64,000 bases of DNA from Nocardioides humilatus (GCF_008373755.1 NZ_VUJV01000001.1:744001-808000), one strand, 5' to 3'. Positions 1 through 8,042 are shown, counted from the first letter of the stretch. Numbers and translations are program-made. Notes: a model not told the origin generated them from the sequence alone.

Positions 1-318
1 GTAGGTCACGAAGGCGTTGAGACCCAGCCCCGTCGCCAGCGCTATCGGGAAGTTGGCCACCACTCCCATCAGGATCGTCAGCACCCCGGCGACCAGTGCG
101 GTCGCGGCCGCGATCTGCGCCCCGTCGCCGCCCGCGAGCTGGTTGCCGTCGATGTCGACGCCGCCCAGCAGGATGATCGGGTTGAGCACGATGATGTAGG
201 CCATCGTCAAGAAGGTGACGACGCCTCCGCGGACCTCACGGCCGACGCTGGAGCCGCGCTCCGTCAGCTTGAAGTAGCGGTCGAGGGCCGAGGTGGCTGA
301 GGTCGCCGGACTGCTCAT
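1..318 (-). CDS. NCS2 (AzgA/PbuG-type) purine permease, N-terminal part, cut by window edge
   Basis: Reading leftwards from the ATG at 318 gives 106 open codons that run off the window without a stop. The protein has a short Ser/Ala/Thr leader, then LDRYFKLTERGS, a conserved GGVVTFLTMAYIIVLNP stretch (first membrane helix), and a GLGLNAF motif at the cut end. These are hallmarks of COG2252 nucleobase permeases, which import adenine, guanine or hypoxanthine by proton symport. Substrate cannot be assigned from this fragment. It lies downstream of the MarR-MFS pair on the same strand, and its start overlaps the 3' end of the MFS reading frame by 83 nt. No good Shine-Dalgarno sequence is visible, so translational coupling is possible. 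Confidence 0.85.
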   Translation of the reverse strand, partial: MSSPATSATSALDRYFKLTERGSSVGREVRGGVVTFLTMAYIIVLNPIILLGGVDIDGNQLAGGDGAQIAAATALVAGVLTILMGVVANFPIALATGLGLNAFVTY

Positions 319-1480
319 GAGGGCACGATGCCAGACCGGCCGACCGGTGCACCAGCATCGCGAGCCCGACACCGACCAGCACCATGGTGCCGCCGACGAC
401 GAGGGTCCAGCGCGCGCCGTACGTCTCCCCGATCCAGCCGATGACCGGTGCGCCGATCGGAGTACCGCCCATCACGATCGTCATGTAGATCGCCATCACC
501 CGCCCCCGGAACTCCGGGTCGCACTCGACCTGCAGCGTGGCGTTGGCCGAGTTGAGCAGGGTGATGGTCGACAGGCCGATGAGCGGGGCGAAGAGCGCGA
601 AGGAGAGGTACGACGGCAGCGATCCCGCCACGATCTCCGCGATGCCGAAGGCGGTCGCCGCGAACACGAGCAGGCGCAGCCGGACCCGCGGCCGACGCGC
701 CGCGAGCAGCGCACCCGTGAGCGAGCCGACGGCGAGGGCCGAGCCGAGGATCCCGAACTCCCCCGCGCCCTTCCCGTAGACCTCGGTCGCCATCAGCGCC
801 GAGGTCATCTGGAAGTTCATCCCGAACGTGCCGGCGAAGAAGACCAGGACGAGGATCATCAGCATCTTCGGCTGACCTCGCAGGTAGCGGACGCCCTCGA
901 GCAGCATGCCGGGGCGTCGCGCGATCGGCTTGGGGGTGTGCAGGGCGCGGGTGTCCATGCGCTCGAGCTGCCAGATGACAGCGAGGTAGGACACGGCGTT
1001 GGCGAGGATCACCCAGCCCGTGGCCCGCATCCCGCCACCGAGCAGCCCGATCATCACGCCGGCCAGCGCCGGCCCGACGATGCGCGCGGTGTTGAAGGCC
1101 GCGGAGTTGAGGCCCACGGCGTTGGTGACGTCGTCGGGCCCGACCATCTCGGACACGAAGGCCTGACGGGCGGGCGCATCGAACGCGGCGCCCACGCCGA
1201 AGGCGACCGCGATCAGGTAGACGTGCCAGGTCTGCGCGACCCCGAGGGCGGCGATCACGCCCAGCGTCAGCGAGGCGAGCGCCATCGTCGCCTGGGTGAC
1301 CTGCAGGAGACGGCGCTTCGGGAAGCGGTCGGCGATCACACCGGCGTAGGGAGAGAGCAGCAGGATCGGCAGGAACTGCAGCCCGGTCGTGATGCCGAGC
1401 GCCGCACCTCCGTTGCCCGGGATGGTGAGCACCAGCCAGTCCTGGGCCACCCGCTGCATCCAGGTGCCCACGTTGGACAC
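236..1480 (-). CDS. MFS transporter (EntS/DUF894-like exporter); true start probably upstream at 1543
   Basis: A major facilitator protein with about 11-12 hydrophobic helices. The N-terminal SNVGTWMQRVAQDWLVL stretch, the GVIADRFPKRR loop (motif A) and an ARIVGPALAG segment are typical of the EntS/DUF894 exporter group. The GTG at 1480 is the only ordinary start, but it leaves out an in-frame 21-codon stretch (1543-1481) encoding PTFRSLSHHNYRLYLAGSI, which homologues normally carry after their initiator Met. That stretch begins with ACG at 1543-1541, five bases after a perfect GGAGG. The last ~28 residues are out-of-frame reading of the permease start. A MarR gene precedes it, so multidrug or small-molecule export under MarR control is the likely role. 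Confidence 0.85.
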   Translation of the reverse strand: MSNVGTWMQRVAQDWLVLTIPGNGGAALGITTGLQFLPILLLSPYAGVIADRFPKRRLLQVTQATMALASLTLGVIAALGVAQTWHVYLIAVAFGVGAAFDAPARQAFVSEMVGPDDVTNAVGLNSAAFNTARIVGPALAGVMIGLLGGGMRATGWVILANAVSYLAVIWQLERMDTRALHTPKPIARRPGMLLEGVRYLRGQPKMLMILVLVFFAGTFGMNFQMTSALMATEVYGKGAGEFGILGSALAVGSLTGALLAARRPRVRLRLLVFAATAFGIAEIVAGSLPSYLSFALFAPLIGLSTITLLNSANATLQVECDPEFRGRVMAIYMTIVMGGTPIGAPVIGWIGETYGARWTLVVGGTMVLVGVGLAMLVHRSAGLASCPHEQSGDLSHLGPRPLLQADGARLQRRP

Positions 1481-1578
1481 GATGCTGCCGGCGAGGTAGA
1501 GGCGGTAGTTGTGATGGGACAGGGATCGGAACGTGGGACTCGTGGGGTCCTCCTTCGGGTCGTGTTCAGTCGGCCGGA

Positions 1579-2046
1579 TCAGTCAGATTGGGCCAGCCGC
1601 TGCAGGATCGGGGTCGCCTTGCGGAGCACGTCGCGCTCCTCGGCGGTGAGGGCCGACAGACGTCGGGTGAGCCACTCGTCGCGGCGTGCCCGGTCGGCCA
1701 TCAGGACCGCGCGACCCGCCTCGGTGAGCGTGACGACGACCTGACGGCCGTCGGACTCGTGCGGCCGTCGCGCCACCCAGCCGCCCTCGGCCAGGGCGTT
1801 GACGGTGCGGGTCATGCTGGGCGGCTGCACGCGTTCGTGCGCGGCCAGCTCCCCGACGGTCAGGTCGCCGTTGCGGTAGAGCGCTCCGAGCAGGGCCAGC
1901 TGACCCATGCTCAGCGGGTTGTCCGGGTGACGTTCACCGGCGAGGCGACGTCGCAGCCGCATGACCGACGTACGGAGCTCGCTGGCGAGCCCGGCATCGG
2001 TGCGGACGACCTTCTCAGCAGTGGGCATATCGTTAGCATAAGTCAT
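1579..2046 (-). CDS. MarR-family transcriptional regulator
   Basis: A 155-residue protein with the MarR winged helix: LSMGQLALLGALYRNGDLTVGELAAHERVQPPSMTRTV forms the helix-turn-helix, followed by the wing RRPHESDGRQVVV. It is followed on the same strand by an MFS exporter and should repress it. A GTTAGCA/TGCTAAC palindrome lies at the start of the gene, consistent with autoregulation. Two ATG starts are possible, at 2046 and 2028. The second leaves the whole palindrome in the leader; the first has a weak AAGGG just upstream. The effector is unknown. Confidence 0.9.
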   Translation of the reverse strand: MTYANDMPTAEKVVRTDAGLASELRTSVMRLRRRLAGERHPDNPLSMGQLALLGALYRNGDLTVGELAAHERVQPPSMTRTVNALAEGGWVARRPHESDGRQVVVTLTEAGRAVLMADRARRDEWLTRRLSALTAEERDVLRKATPILQRLAQSD

Positions 2047-2059
2047 TACCCTTGCTAAC
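2032..2059. promoter_or_regulatory. Palindromic MarR-type operator GTTAGCA-N14-TGCTAAC
   Basis: Two perfect 7-bp inverted arms (2032-2038 and 2053-2059), centres 21 bp or two helical turns apart, in an AT-rich patch immediately upstream of and overlapping the marR start. This geometry fits a MarR dimer. Assignment to this regulator is inferred from position. Confidence 0.6.
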
Positions 2060-2073
2060 TATTCCTGAGCCTT

Positions 2074-2111
2074 GGTTTCGAGGCTCGCTCCGCTCGCACC
2101 TCAACCAGCGG
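2074..2111 (+). repeat. Dispersed imperfect-palindrome repeat, copy 1
   Basis: The segment begins GGTTTCGAGGCTCGCT and ends CGCACCTCAACCAGCGG. A near-identical element in inverted orientation lies at 15406-15443. The outer arms (GGTT..GAGG / CCTC..AACC) and the inner GCTCGC/GCGAGC parts are complementary, so it can fold as a hairpin. It sits in the gap between marR and the DUF2530 gene. It resembles short intergenic repeats common in Nocardioides-type genomes, which is recalled rather than searched. Confidence 0.7.
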
Positions 2112-2133
2112 CCTGCGCGTCTACGATGGCGAC

Positions 2134-2424
2134 GTGGACCTGCGTGACGACCAGCCGACGCAGCACGAGATCGGCAACCGCACCTACCTGATCGCTCCGG
2201 TGGAGCCCCTCGATGTCGACGGGGTGCGCACGGTGCAGGTCGGCACGGGGCTCTTCCTGCTCGGCTTCCTCGGCCTGATCCCGTTCTGGGCCCCGCTGGA
2301 GGAAGCCGGCCGCACCTGGTTGCTCTGGATGTGCCTGACCGGGGTCGGACTCGGGCTGCTGGGCATGGAGTACTGCAAGCGTCGTCGGCGGTTCCGGGCC
2401 GAACGCGACGCGGATGAGGTCTGA
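2134..2424 (+). CDS. DUF2530-like small membrane protein
   Basis: A 96-residue protein with a polar N-terminus, two hydrophobic helices (about residues 36-52 and 60-77), then the basic tail MEYCKRRRRF. The layout matches the actinobacterial DUF2530 family, whose function is unknown. Start is GTG. Its 3' end overlaps the following lipoprotein gene by 11 nt, suggesting coupled translation. Confidence 0.75.
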   Translation: MDLRDDQPTQHEIGNRTYLIAPVEPLDVDGVRTVQVGTGLFLLGFLGLIPFWAPLEEAGRTWLLWMCLTGVGLGLLGMEYCKRRRRFRAERDADEV

Positions 2425-3046
2425 GCGGCTGATGCTCTCCCTCTCTCGGAGTCGGCGCGCCCTCGGCGCGCTCGCCGCCCTTGCCCTGCCCCTCGCCCTC
2501 GGCGCCTGCTCGGGCGACGAGCCGAAGAAGAAGGCCGACCCGGTGGCCGAGGCAGCGAGCCACTCGTCGGTCGAGTTCCGCCGCGTGGTCTCCAGCACGA
2601 GCGGCCAGAAGCAGTGCACGTCCGCCCCCGACGCACCGTCGGCCGACGCCTGCGCGGCGCTCAAGGACTTCGCCTGCCCCACCGAGCCCGAGGACCTCGA
2701 CGACGACTACCTCCTCGTCTGCGGGACCGACGCCTACGAACGCGAGGGCTTCCTGCTCGGGAAGACCGAGATCAGCCGCGGCATCGGGTCCGCCGAGGCC
2801 GGCAAGCCGGAGAGCGCCGACGGCTGGGTGATCGACGTCGTCCTCACCGACGACGCCGGAGCGACCCTGGAGCAGCTCACCGAGGAGCTGTCGGGCACCG
2901 GCCGCCAGATCGCGCTCGTCGTGGACGGACGGGTGGTGACCACCATCGCGCCGTACGACACCATCACCGACGGTCGACTGCGGATCACCCTCGGGGACAC
3001 CACCGCTGCGAAGGCCGCTGACCTCGCGACCCGCCTGGCGTCGTAA
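2414..3046 (+). CDS. Lipoprotein with a SecD P1-head-like C-terminal domain
   Basis: A 210-residue predicted lipoprotein. A basic N-terminus and hydrophobic stretch lead to a lipobox (LGAC, Cys about residue 32), followed by a charged linker. A middle segment carries Cys pairs (SADACAAL, FACPTE, LLVCG). The last ~75 residues (GWVIDVVLTDDAGATLEQL... RQIALVVDGRVV) resemble the periplasmic P1 head subdomain of SecD, although no membrane helices of SecD are present. It is therefore an extracytoplasmic tethered domain, not a translocase subunit. The start overlaps the DUF2530 gene. Role unknown. Confidence 0.75.
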   Translation: MRSERLMLSLSRSRRALGALAALALPLALGACSGDEPKKKADPVAEAASHSSVEFRRVVSSTSGQKQCTSAPDAPSADACAALKDFACPTEPEDLDDDYLLVCGTDAYEREGFLLGKTEISRGIGSAEAGKPESADGWVIDVVLTDDAGATLEQLTEELSGTGRQIALVVDGRVVTTIAPYDTITDGRLRITLGDTTAAKAADLATRLAS

Positions 3047-3049
3047 GAC

Positions 3050-3844
3050 TCAGAACGTCTCGAGGTCGATGCGGCTCAGGGTGTCGACCACCGGCGGAGC
3101 CGGCGGGATCGGCATCTGCCGCTTGCTGAGGCGCACCTCGGAGTGGGCGCCGCAGCCGTGATTGAGGGTGACGACCCGACCGTCGTCGTTGGCGTCGCCG
3201 TTGGCGCATACGCCGAAGGTCTCCGCCAGAGGACCGGCGAGACGCACGAGGAACCCGCACGTCGTGCAGCTGTCAGGGGCCGACTTCGCGAGCGGGGCGT
3301 CGGGGCCGCCGTCGCCGTCGTACCACCGCTCGGCGGCAGCGTCGCGCCCCTCGGGCGACAAGGTGCGGACCCGGCCGAGGCCGAGGTCCTTGGCGACCTG
3401 ACGGATCTGGGTCTTGGCGTCGGCGTCGAGCGGGTCGTCGCCGAAGGAGTACGTCGGCACCAGCCGCGGGTCGTCGTCGGACACCGGCAGCAGGTCACCG
3501 GGCGAGAGGTCGCCCGGCTTGATGCGCTCGCGGTAGGGCACCCACGCCGGCGCGACGATCGCGTCGGGCCCGGGGAGCAGCACGACCTCGTCGACCGTGA
3601 CCTGCTTCTGCCGCGAGGCGCGGGTGAGCGTGACCGACCACTGCCAACCGACGTAGCCGCGGCGCGTGCAGCCGAAGAGGTGCGTGACGACGCGCTGGCC
3701 GTCGATCTCGTGACCGAGGTAGTCGCCGACGTCAGCGGCGTCGACGTCCTCGAGCAGAGCCGCGCGCGCCCGGTCGACGGCGGCAGCCGCGACGGAGTCG
3801 GTCGACTTGCGCTCGAGAGTGGTCACCGGGTCAGTGTTCCCCAT
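3050..3844 (-). CDS. DUF3027 family protein
   Basis: A 264-residue cytoplasmic protein. The ATG at 3844 is chosen because an AGGGG lies just upstream; a GTG at 3826 is an alternative. Recognisable parts are the ARAALLEDV N-terminus, GYVGWQWSVTLTRA, a WVPYRERIKPGDL block and a C-terminal cysteine cluster (CTTC, VCANGDAN, GCGAHSEV) that may bind zinc. These match the actinobacterial DUF3027 family, of unknown function. Its 3' end lies 4 nt from the end of the convergent lipoprotein gene, and it is divergent from the MFS gene at 3890. Confidence 0.85.
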   Translation of the reverse strand: MGNTDPVTTLERKSTDSVAAAAVDRARAALLEDVDAADVGDYLGHEIDGQRVVTHLFGCTRRGYVGWQWSVTLTRASRQKQVTVDEVVLLPGPDAIVAPAWVPYRERIKPGDLSPGDLLPVSDDDPRLVPTYSFGDDPLDADAKTQIRQVAKDLGLGRVRTLSPEGRDAAAERWYDGDGGPDAPLAKSAPDSCTTCGFLVRLAGPLAETFGVCANGDANDDGRVVTLNHGCGAHSEVRLSKRQMPIPPAPPVVDTLSRIDLETF

Positions 3845-3889
3845 GCAGCCCCTAGGCGTCACGTCGGCCCCACGGGGCAAGATAGGCGC

Positions 3890-5335
3890 ATGACCTCGCT
3901 GCCGCCGGATCGCCCACCCGTGGGCGGCGTCGGTGCGCCCGAGGAGTTTCCGCCCGGACGCACCGTCGGGCAGAACGTCAGCACCGGGGCCAAGGCGACG
4001 GCTCGAGGGCTGCGTGGTTTCGCCCGGGTGACCGGCCGGTTCGGTCGCGCGACCGTGCGCCAAGCGCGCCGGGCGGCAGGGGCGCAGGGAGCCGAGCGCT
4101 CCGGGCTCAACCGCTTGATCGAGCTGCACGCGTTCAACGCGGCCGGCGACGCCGCCTTCACGATCGCCCTCGCCGGCACGATCTTCTTCGCCGGCGCTAC
4201 CAGCGAGCAGCGCGGCCCGGTGCTGCTCTTCCTCGGCCTGACGATGCTGCCGTTCGCGGTCGTCGCGCCGCTGCTCGGCCCGTTCCTCGACCGCTTCAGC
4301 CACGGGCGCCGCTGGGCCATCGGCGCCGCGTTCGCCCTCCGGGCGTTCCTCTGCTGGGTCATCGCCGGCGCGGTCACCTCCGACTCGCTCTGGTTCTACC
4401 CCGCAGCGCTGGGGGTCCTCATCGCCTCGAAGGGTTACGGCGTGGCGAAAGCCGCCGCGGTCCCTCGATTGCTGCCACCGGAGATCACCCTGGTGAAGGC
4501 CAACGGCCGGGTCTCGCTCGCCGGAGTGGTCGGCGCGTCGGTGTCGGCGCCGCTGGCCGGCCTTGCTGCCTACTTCGGAGCCGAGTGGGCGCTGCGCTAC
4601 GCCTTCTTGGTGTTCGCCCTCGGCACCGTCGCGGCGATCCTCCTGCCGGCCAAGGTCGACTCGACCGAGGGTGAGATCACGCTCGCGCAGCGCGCAGCCA
4701 GCGGCGGGCGGCGCAGCGGCCTGCCGCCCCAGGTGTCGTTCGCCCTCCGCGCCAACTGCGGTCCGCGTCTGTTGTCCGGCTTCTTGACGATGTACATGGC
4801 CTTCGTCCTGCGCACCGATCCGATCGACGGCTGGGAGGACCGAACAGCGCTGCTTATCGGACTCGTGATCGGAGCCGCGGGCCTCGGCAACACCCTGGGC
4901 ATCGTGACGGCCTCGGTCGCGAAGAAGATCAACCCGTCCTTCATGGTGGTCGTCGCCCTGCTCGCCGACGTCGCGATCTTGGTGGTCGCGGCGCTGTTCT
5001 ACAGCCTGGTCACACTGATCGCCCTGGGCCTGACGGCAGGCCTGATGCAGTACCTCGCGAAGGTGTCGCTCGACTCGACCATCCAGACCGGCGTGCCGGT
5101 CCAAGCGCACGCGAGCGCGTTTGCCCGCGGCGACACGACGCTCCAGATGGCCTGGGTCGTCGGGGGCTTCCTCGGCGTGATCATGTCGTGGTTCCCCGCG
5201 TTGGGCCTTCCGACGGCAGCCTTGATCGTCGGCGCATGGGCGGTCTTCGCCCTGCGCCGCCGACCGGCCCCGCGTCAGCCCGGCCAGCCGATCGCCGTGG
5301 GGCAGCCGGCCAAGCCCGCGAAGCCCTCGAACTAG
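3890..5335 (+). CDS. MFS-type membrane protein, function unknown
   Basis: A 481-residue protein. The ATG at 3890 follows AAGATAGG; the reading frame is open further upstream but that part lies over the opposite gene. The first ~80 residues are polar and basic. About ten to twelve hydrophobic helices follow, including LLGPFLDRFSHGRRW (an MFS motif-A-like loop), and the protein ends in a Pro/Ala/Lys-rich tail. No substrate motif is evident. It ends with a 4-nt convergent overlap with the cold-shock gene. Confidence 0.85.
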   Translation: MTSLPPDRPPVGGVGAPEEFPPGRTVGQNVSTGAKATARGLRGFARVTGRFGRATVRQARRAAGAQGAERSGLNRLIELHAFNAAGDAAFTIALAGTIFFAGATSEQRGPVLLFLGLTMLPFAVVAPLLGPFLDRFSHGRRWAIGAAFALRAFLCWVIAGAVTSDSLWFYPAALGVLIASKGYGVAKAAAVPRLLPPEITLVKANGRVSLAGVVGASVSAPLAGLAAYFGAEWALRYAFLVFALGTVAAILLPAKVDSTEGEITLAQRAASGGRRSGLPPQVSFALRANCGPRLLSGFLTMYMAFVLRTDPIDGWEDRTALLIGLVIGAAGLGNTLGIVTASVAKKINPSFMVVVALLADVAILVVAALFYSLVTLIALGLTAGLMQYLAKVSLDSTIQTGVPVQAHASAFARGDTTLQMAWVVGGFLGVIMSWFPALGLPTAALIVGAWAVFALRRRPAPRQPGQPIAVGQPAKPAKPSN

Positions 5336-5727
5336 CTCTCGAGCTCGTCGGCGAGCGCGCGGAGCAGCTTGGCGACAGGCTGCGCCGTACGACGGTCGGG
5401 GTGGCGGCCGTGACGGTAGGCCTCACCGATGCCGTCGAGGAGCCGGATCAGGTCCTCGACGATCGGGACCATCTCCTCGGGCTTCTTCTTCTTGGCCTGC
5501 GACTGGTTGCGCGCGACCGAGGTGGGGGCGTCGAGCACCTTGACCTGCAGGGCCTGGTCACCGCGGCGGCCCTGGGCGATGCCGAACTCGACCCGCGTGC
5601 CGGCCTTGAGGTTGGTGACGCCTTCGGGGAGCGCGTCCGAGCGGACGTAGACGTCCGGACCCTCGGACTGGGAGAGGAAGCCGAAGCCCTTCTCCGCGTC
5701 GTACCACTTCACCTTGCCAGTCGGCAC
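5332..5727 (-). CDS. Cold-shock domain protein with C-terminal extension
   Basis: 131 residues. The N-terminal 65 form a CspA-type OB fold with the RNA-binding motifs KWYDAEKGFGFL (RNP1-like) and DVYVRSDAL (RNP2-like). A lysine-rich linker (KKKK) and a ~50-residue helical extension follow, which is common in actinobacterial CspB-like proteins. It likely binds single-stranded nucleic acid. It is an isolated gene convergent with the MFS gene. Confidence 0.92.
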   Translation of the reverse strand: MPTGKVKWYDAEKGFGFLSQSEGPDVYVRSDALPEGVTNLKAGTRVEFGIAQGRRGDQALQVKVLDAPTSVARNQSQAKKKKPEEMVPIVEDLIRLLDGIGEAYRHGRHPDRRTAQPVAKLLRALADELES

Positions 5728-5861
5728 GGTCTCGACCCTTCTGTCGCAGGAGCACCCGGGCCGATCCCGAGTGCAGCCAGAAATCGTAGGACATCATGCC
5801 GTGCCGCTTCGAACGCGTTTTCGCTGCCGCCCCGTTCGTGCCTTGTGGCACAGTGCGGACG

Positions 5862-6455
5862 GTGACGGATCCGACCATCGCACCCCGGCTCCCCGCACCT
5901 CCCGTGCCCCTCCGGACCGCGCGACTCGAGCTGCGCCACGTCACGACGGACGACCTCGATGCGCTGCGCTACTACACCGACCCCGAGGTGTGCCGCTACC
6001 TCCCGTTCCCGGCGGCCGACGAGGCGGCGCTGGTCAAGCGGGTCGCGATGATGGCCGAGCGGCTCGCACCCTCCGAACCCGACGAGGTGCTCTCCCTGGC
6101 CGTCGTCCACGACGGCACGCTGGTCGGCGACGTGATCCTCCGCCTCGGCAAGCGGGCCGACCCGAGCACCGCACCATCGGTCGCGGAGATCGGCTGGGCC
6201 TTCGCGCCGTCAGCTGCCGGCAAGGGCTTCGCGACCGAAGCCGCGACGGCGCTCGTGACGCTCGCCTTCGACCACTACCCGGTGCACCGCCTGGTCGCTC
6301 ACCTCGACCCGCGCAACACCCGGTCAGCAGCGCTGTGCGAGCGCCTCGGGATGACCAAGGAGGCGCACCTGCGGCGCGACTGGCCCGAGGCGGACGGCAC
6401 CTGGACCGACGACGCGATCTACGGGCTGCTCCGGGAGGAGTGGCCCCCGGGTTGA
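5862..6455 (+). CDS. GNAT-family N-acetyltransferase (RimJ/RimL type)
   Basis: About 197 residues from the GTG at 5862. In-frame starts at 5853 (GTG) and 5796 (ATG) would lengthen it; 5862 is preferred because the fold begins at LRTARLELRHVTTDDLDAL. The acetyl-CoA loop is visible as AGKGFATEAATALV, and the C-terminal NTRSAALCERLGM is a canonical GNAT motif B. It probably acetylates a small molecule or a protein N-terminus; substrate unknown. Confidence 0.9.
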   Translation: MTDPTIAPRLPAPPVPLRTARLELRHVTTDDLDALRYYTDPEVCRYLPFPAADEAALVKRVAMMAERLAPSEPDEVLSLAVVHDGTLVGDVILRLGKRADPSTAPSVAEIGWAFAPSAAGKGFATEAATALVTLAFDHYPVHRLVAHLDPRNTRSAALCERLGMTKEAHLRRDWPEADGTWTDDAIYGLLREEWPPG

Positions 6456-6467
6456 TCGAGGGCTGAC

Positions 6468-7934
6468 CTAGCCGCGGGTGACCTGGATGGTGACGCCGTC
6501 ACCGAGGTTGATGATCGCGCCCGTCTGCAGGACGACCGCGATGCCCGGCTTGAGGTCCTCCGGCTGGAGCCCCGGCTGCACGAGCACCGTGCCGTTGGTC
6601 GAGCCCATGTCGGTCACGACCGCGCTCCCCTGGTCGGCGCCGGTGCCCGGGCGCACCTCGACGTGGGTCGAGGAGATCTCGTGCAGGCGGCTCGGCACGC
6701 TGATCAGCAGTGGCTGCTCGGTGTCGTCGAAGCGGCGCGCCTCGGGAGCGCGGCCGATCAGGATCACCCGATCGACGACGACCTGCTGACCATCGCTGAT
6801 CATCAGCTTGGCGGCTGCGCCGCTGGCGGGCGCCTCCGGTGCCGGCGGCGGCGGGGCGACGCCCCCGATCGGTTCCCACGACCCGACCGTCAGCGGCGGC
6901 GGCGGGAGGTCGATCGACGGGGGGGCGACCGGCGGGGGCGGCGGCGCGTAGGGCGGCGGCGCGAAGCCGGGTGGAGCGAAGTCCGGTGGGGCGAGCTCGG
7001 TCGCGGGCGGCACCGGGTCGGTCATCGGGGCGTCAGTCACGGGGGCGTCGGTCATCGCGCCGAGCTCGCTCATGTCCATGACCTCGGTGATCGGGCCACC
7101 CTCCTCGATCATGTCCTCGACGGCCTCTTCGACCATCTCGTCGGACATGGGCTCGACCTCCGGGTCGGCCATCGGGTCGACCGCCGGCGGCGGGGTGTCC
7201 CACGGCGTGACCCAGTCGCTCGGCGCCGGGGCGGGCGGCATCGGGTCGGTGAGCGGGTCGCCACCGGGCGGCATCGTGACCTCGGCGTCGGTCGGCTCGT
7301 CGAAGGGGGCCGGCTCGTCGAACGGCGCAGGCTCCTCCGGGGCCGCGGCCTCGGGCTCGGGCGCTACCTCGGCCTCAGGTTCGGGTGCGACCTCCGGCTC
7401 GAGCACCTCGACGACGGGAGCGACCTCGGCGACGGGCTCGGCAACGGGCTCGGGTTCGGCAACGGGCTCGGCGAAGGGGGGACGGTCGATGCGAGAGACC
7501 CGCACCAGTCCGGTGACGACCCCGAAGTCGTGGCCGGCGTGCTCGTCGTCGGGATCAGCATCGGCGAGCGACACGGACAGGGCGGTGACGCCGTCGACGC
7601 TGCGCTCGACCCAGGTCGCGCTCTCGCTGCCGTCGAGGGTGACGTCGTCACCCTCGGTCGCGAGCGTGGCACTGACCCCGGCGCCGCGGAGGAGCACGCG
7701 GGTCGGGCCGTCGTCGGTGCTGACGAGCACGAAGGCCGGCAGCTTGCTCAGGCCCGAGGCGAGCAGCGCGTCGAGGACCTCGTCGAAGGCGGCGCCGCCG
7801 TCCACCAGCGACCAGACGCCGATCACGTGGCCCCGCTGCGACTCCGGCAGCAGCACGCTGACGCGCGGGCCGAAGGCCGCGAACCACGGTCCGGTGCGGT
7901 AGGACCACGCCCCTGCTCCGCCGTTTGAGCTCAT
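6468..7934 (-). CDS. FHA-domain protein with long acidic/proline-rich linker
   Basis: 488 residues from the ATG at 7934, with GGAGA upstream. The N-terminal ~150 residues form an unrecognised globular region (SYRTGPWFAAFGPRVSVLL). A ~230-residue low-complexity linker has tandem EPVAEP, APFDEP and MTDAPVTDAP units, then proline runs. The C-terminus is a forkhead-associated domain with the phosphothreonine-binding residues in GRAPEARRF, ISSTHVE and GSTNGT. FHA domains read phosphothreonine made by Ser/Thr kinases, but no kinase or phosphatase is adjacent. Divergent from the helicase-associated gene. Confidence 0.88.
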   Translation of the reverse strand: MSSNGGAGAWSYRTGPWFAAFGPRVSVLLPESQRGHVIGVWSLVDGGAAFDEVLDALLASGLSKLPAFVLVSTDDGPTRVLLRGAGVSATLATEGDDVTLDGSESATWVERSVDGVTALSVSLADADPDDEHAGHDFGVVTGLVRVSRIDRPPFAEPVAEPEPVAEPVAEVAPVVEVLEPEVAPEPEAEVAPEPEAAAPEEPAPFDEPAPFDEPTDAEVTMPPGGDPLTDPMPPAPAPSDWVTPWDTPPPAVDPMADPEVEPMSDEMVEEAVEDMIEEGGPITEVMDMSELGAMTDAPVTDAPMTDPVPPATELAPPDFAPPGFAPPPYAPPPPPVAPPSIDLPPPPLTVGSWEPIGGVAPPPPAPEAPASGAAAKLMISDGQQVVVDRVILIGRAPEARRFDDTEQPLLISVPSRLHEISSTHVEVRPGTGADQGSAVVTDMGSTNGTVLVQPGLQPEDLKPGIAVVLQTGAIINLGDGVTIQVTRG

Positions 7935-8042
7935 CGCGATCACGTCTCCTGCTCCGTCGTAATCCGCCGCACGTCGAGACCCTGCGGCTTCTGCGGGACC
8001 CATCCCACCACATCCGTGAGGGCCGCCGTTAGCGTTGACCGG

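Noticed and set aside
3143-3889. Long open frame in front of the MFS gene at 3890 suggesting a 730-residue protein
   Set aside because: The extension is the complement of the DUF3027 gene; the ATG at 3890 has a ribosome site and the DUF3027 protein has clear family motifs.
5810-5823. LexA-box-like CGAAC-GCGT-TTTCG upstream of the acetyltransferase
   Set aside because: One core mismatch (TTTCG for GTTCG), and no DNA-damage link for the gene; likely chance in GC-rich DNA.
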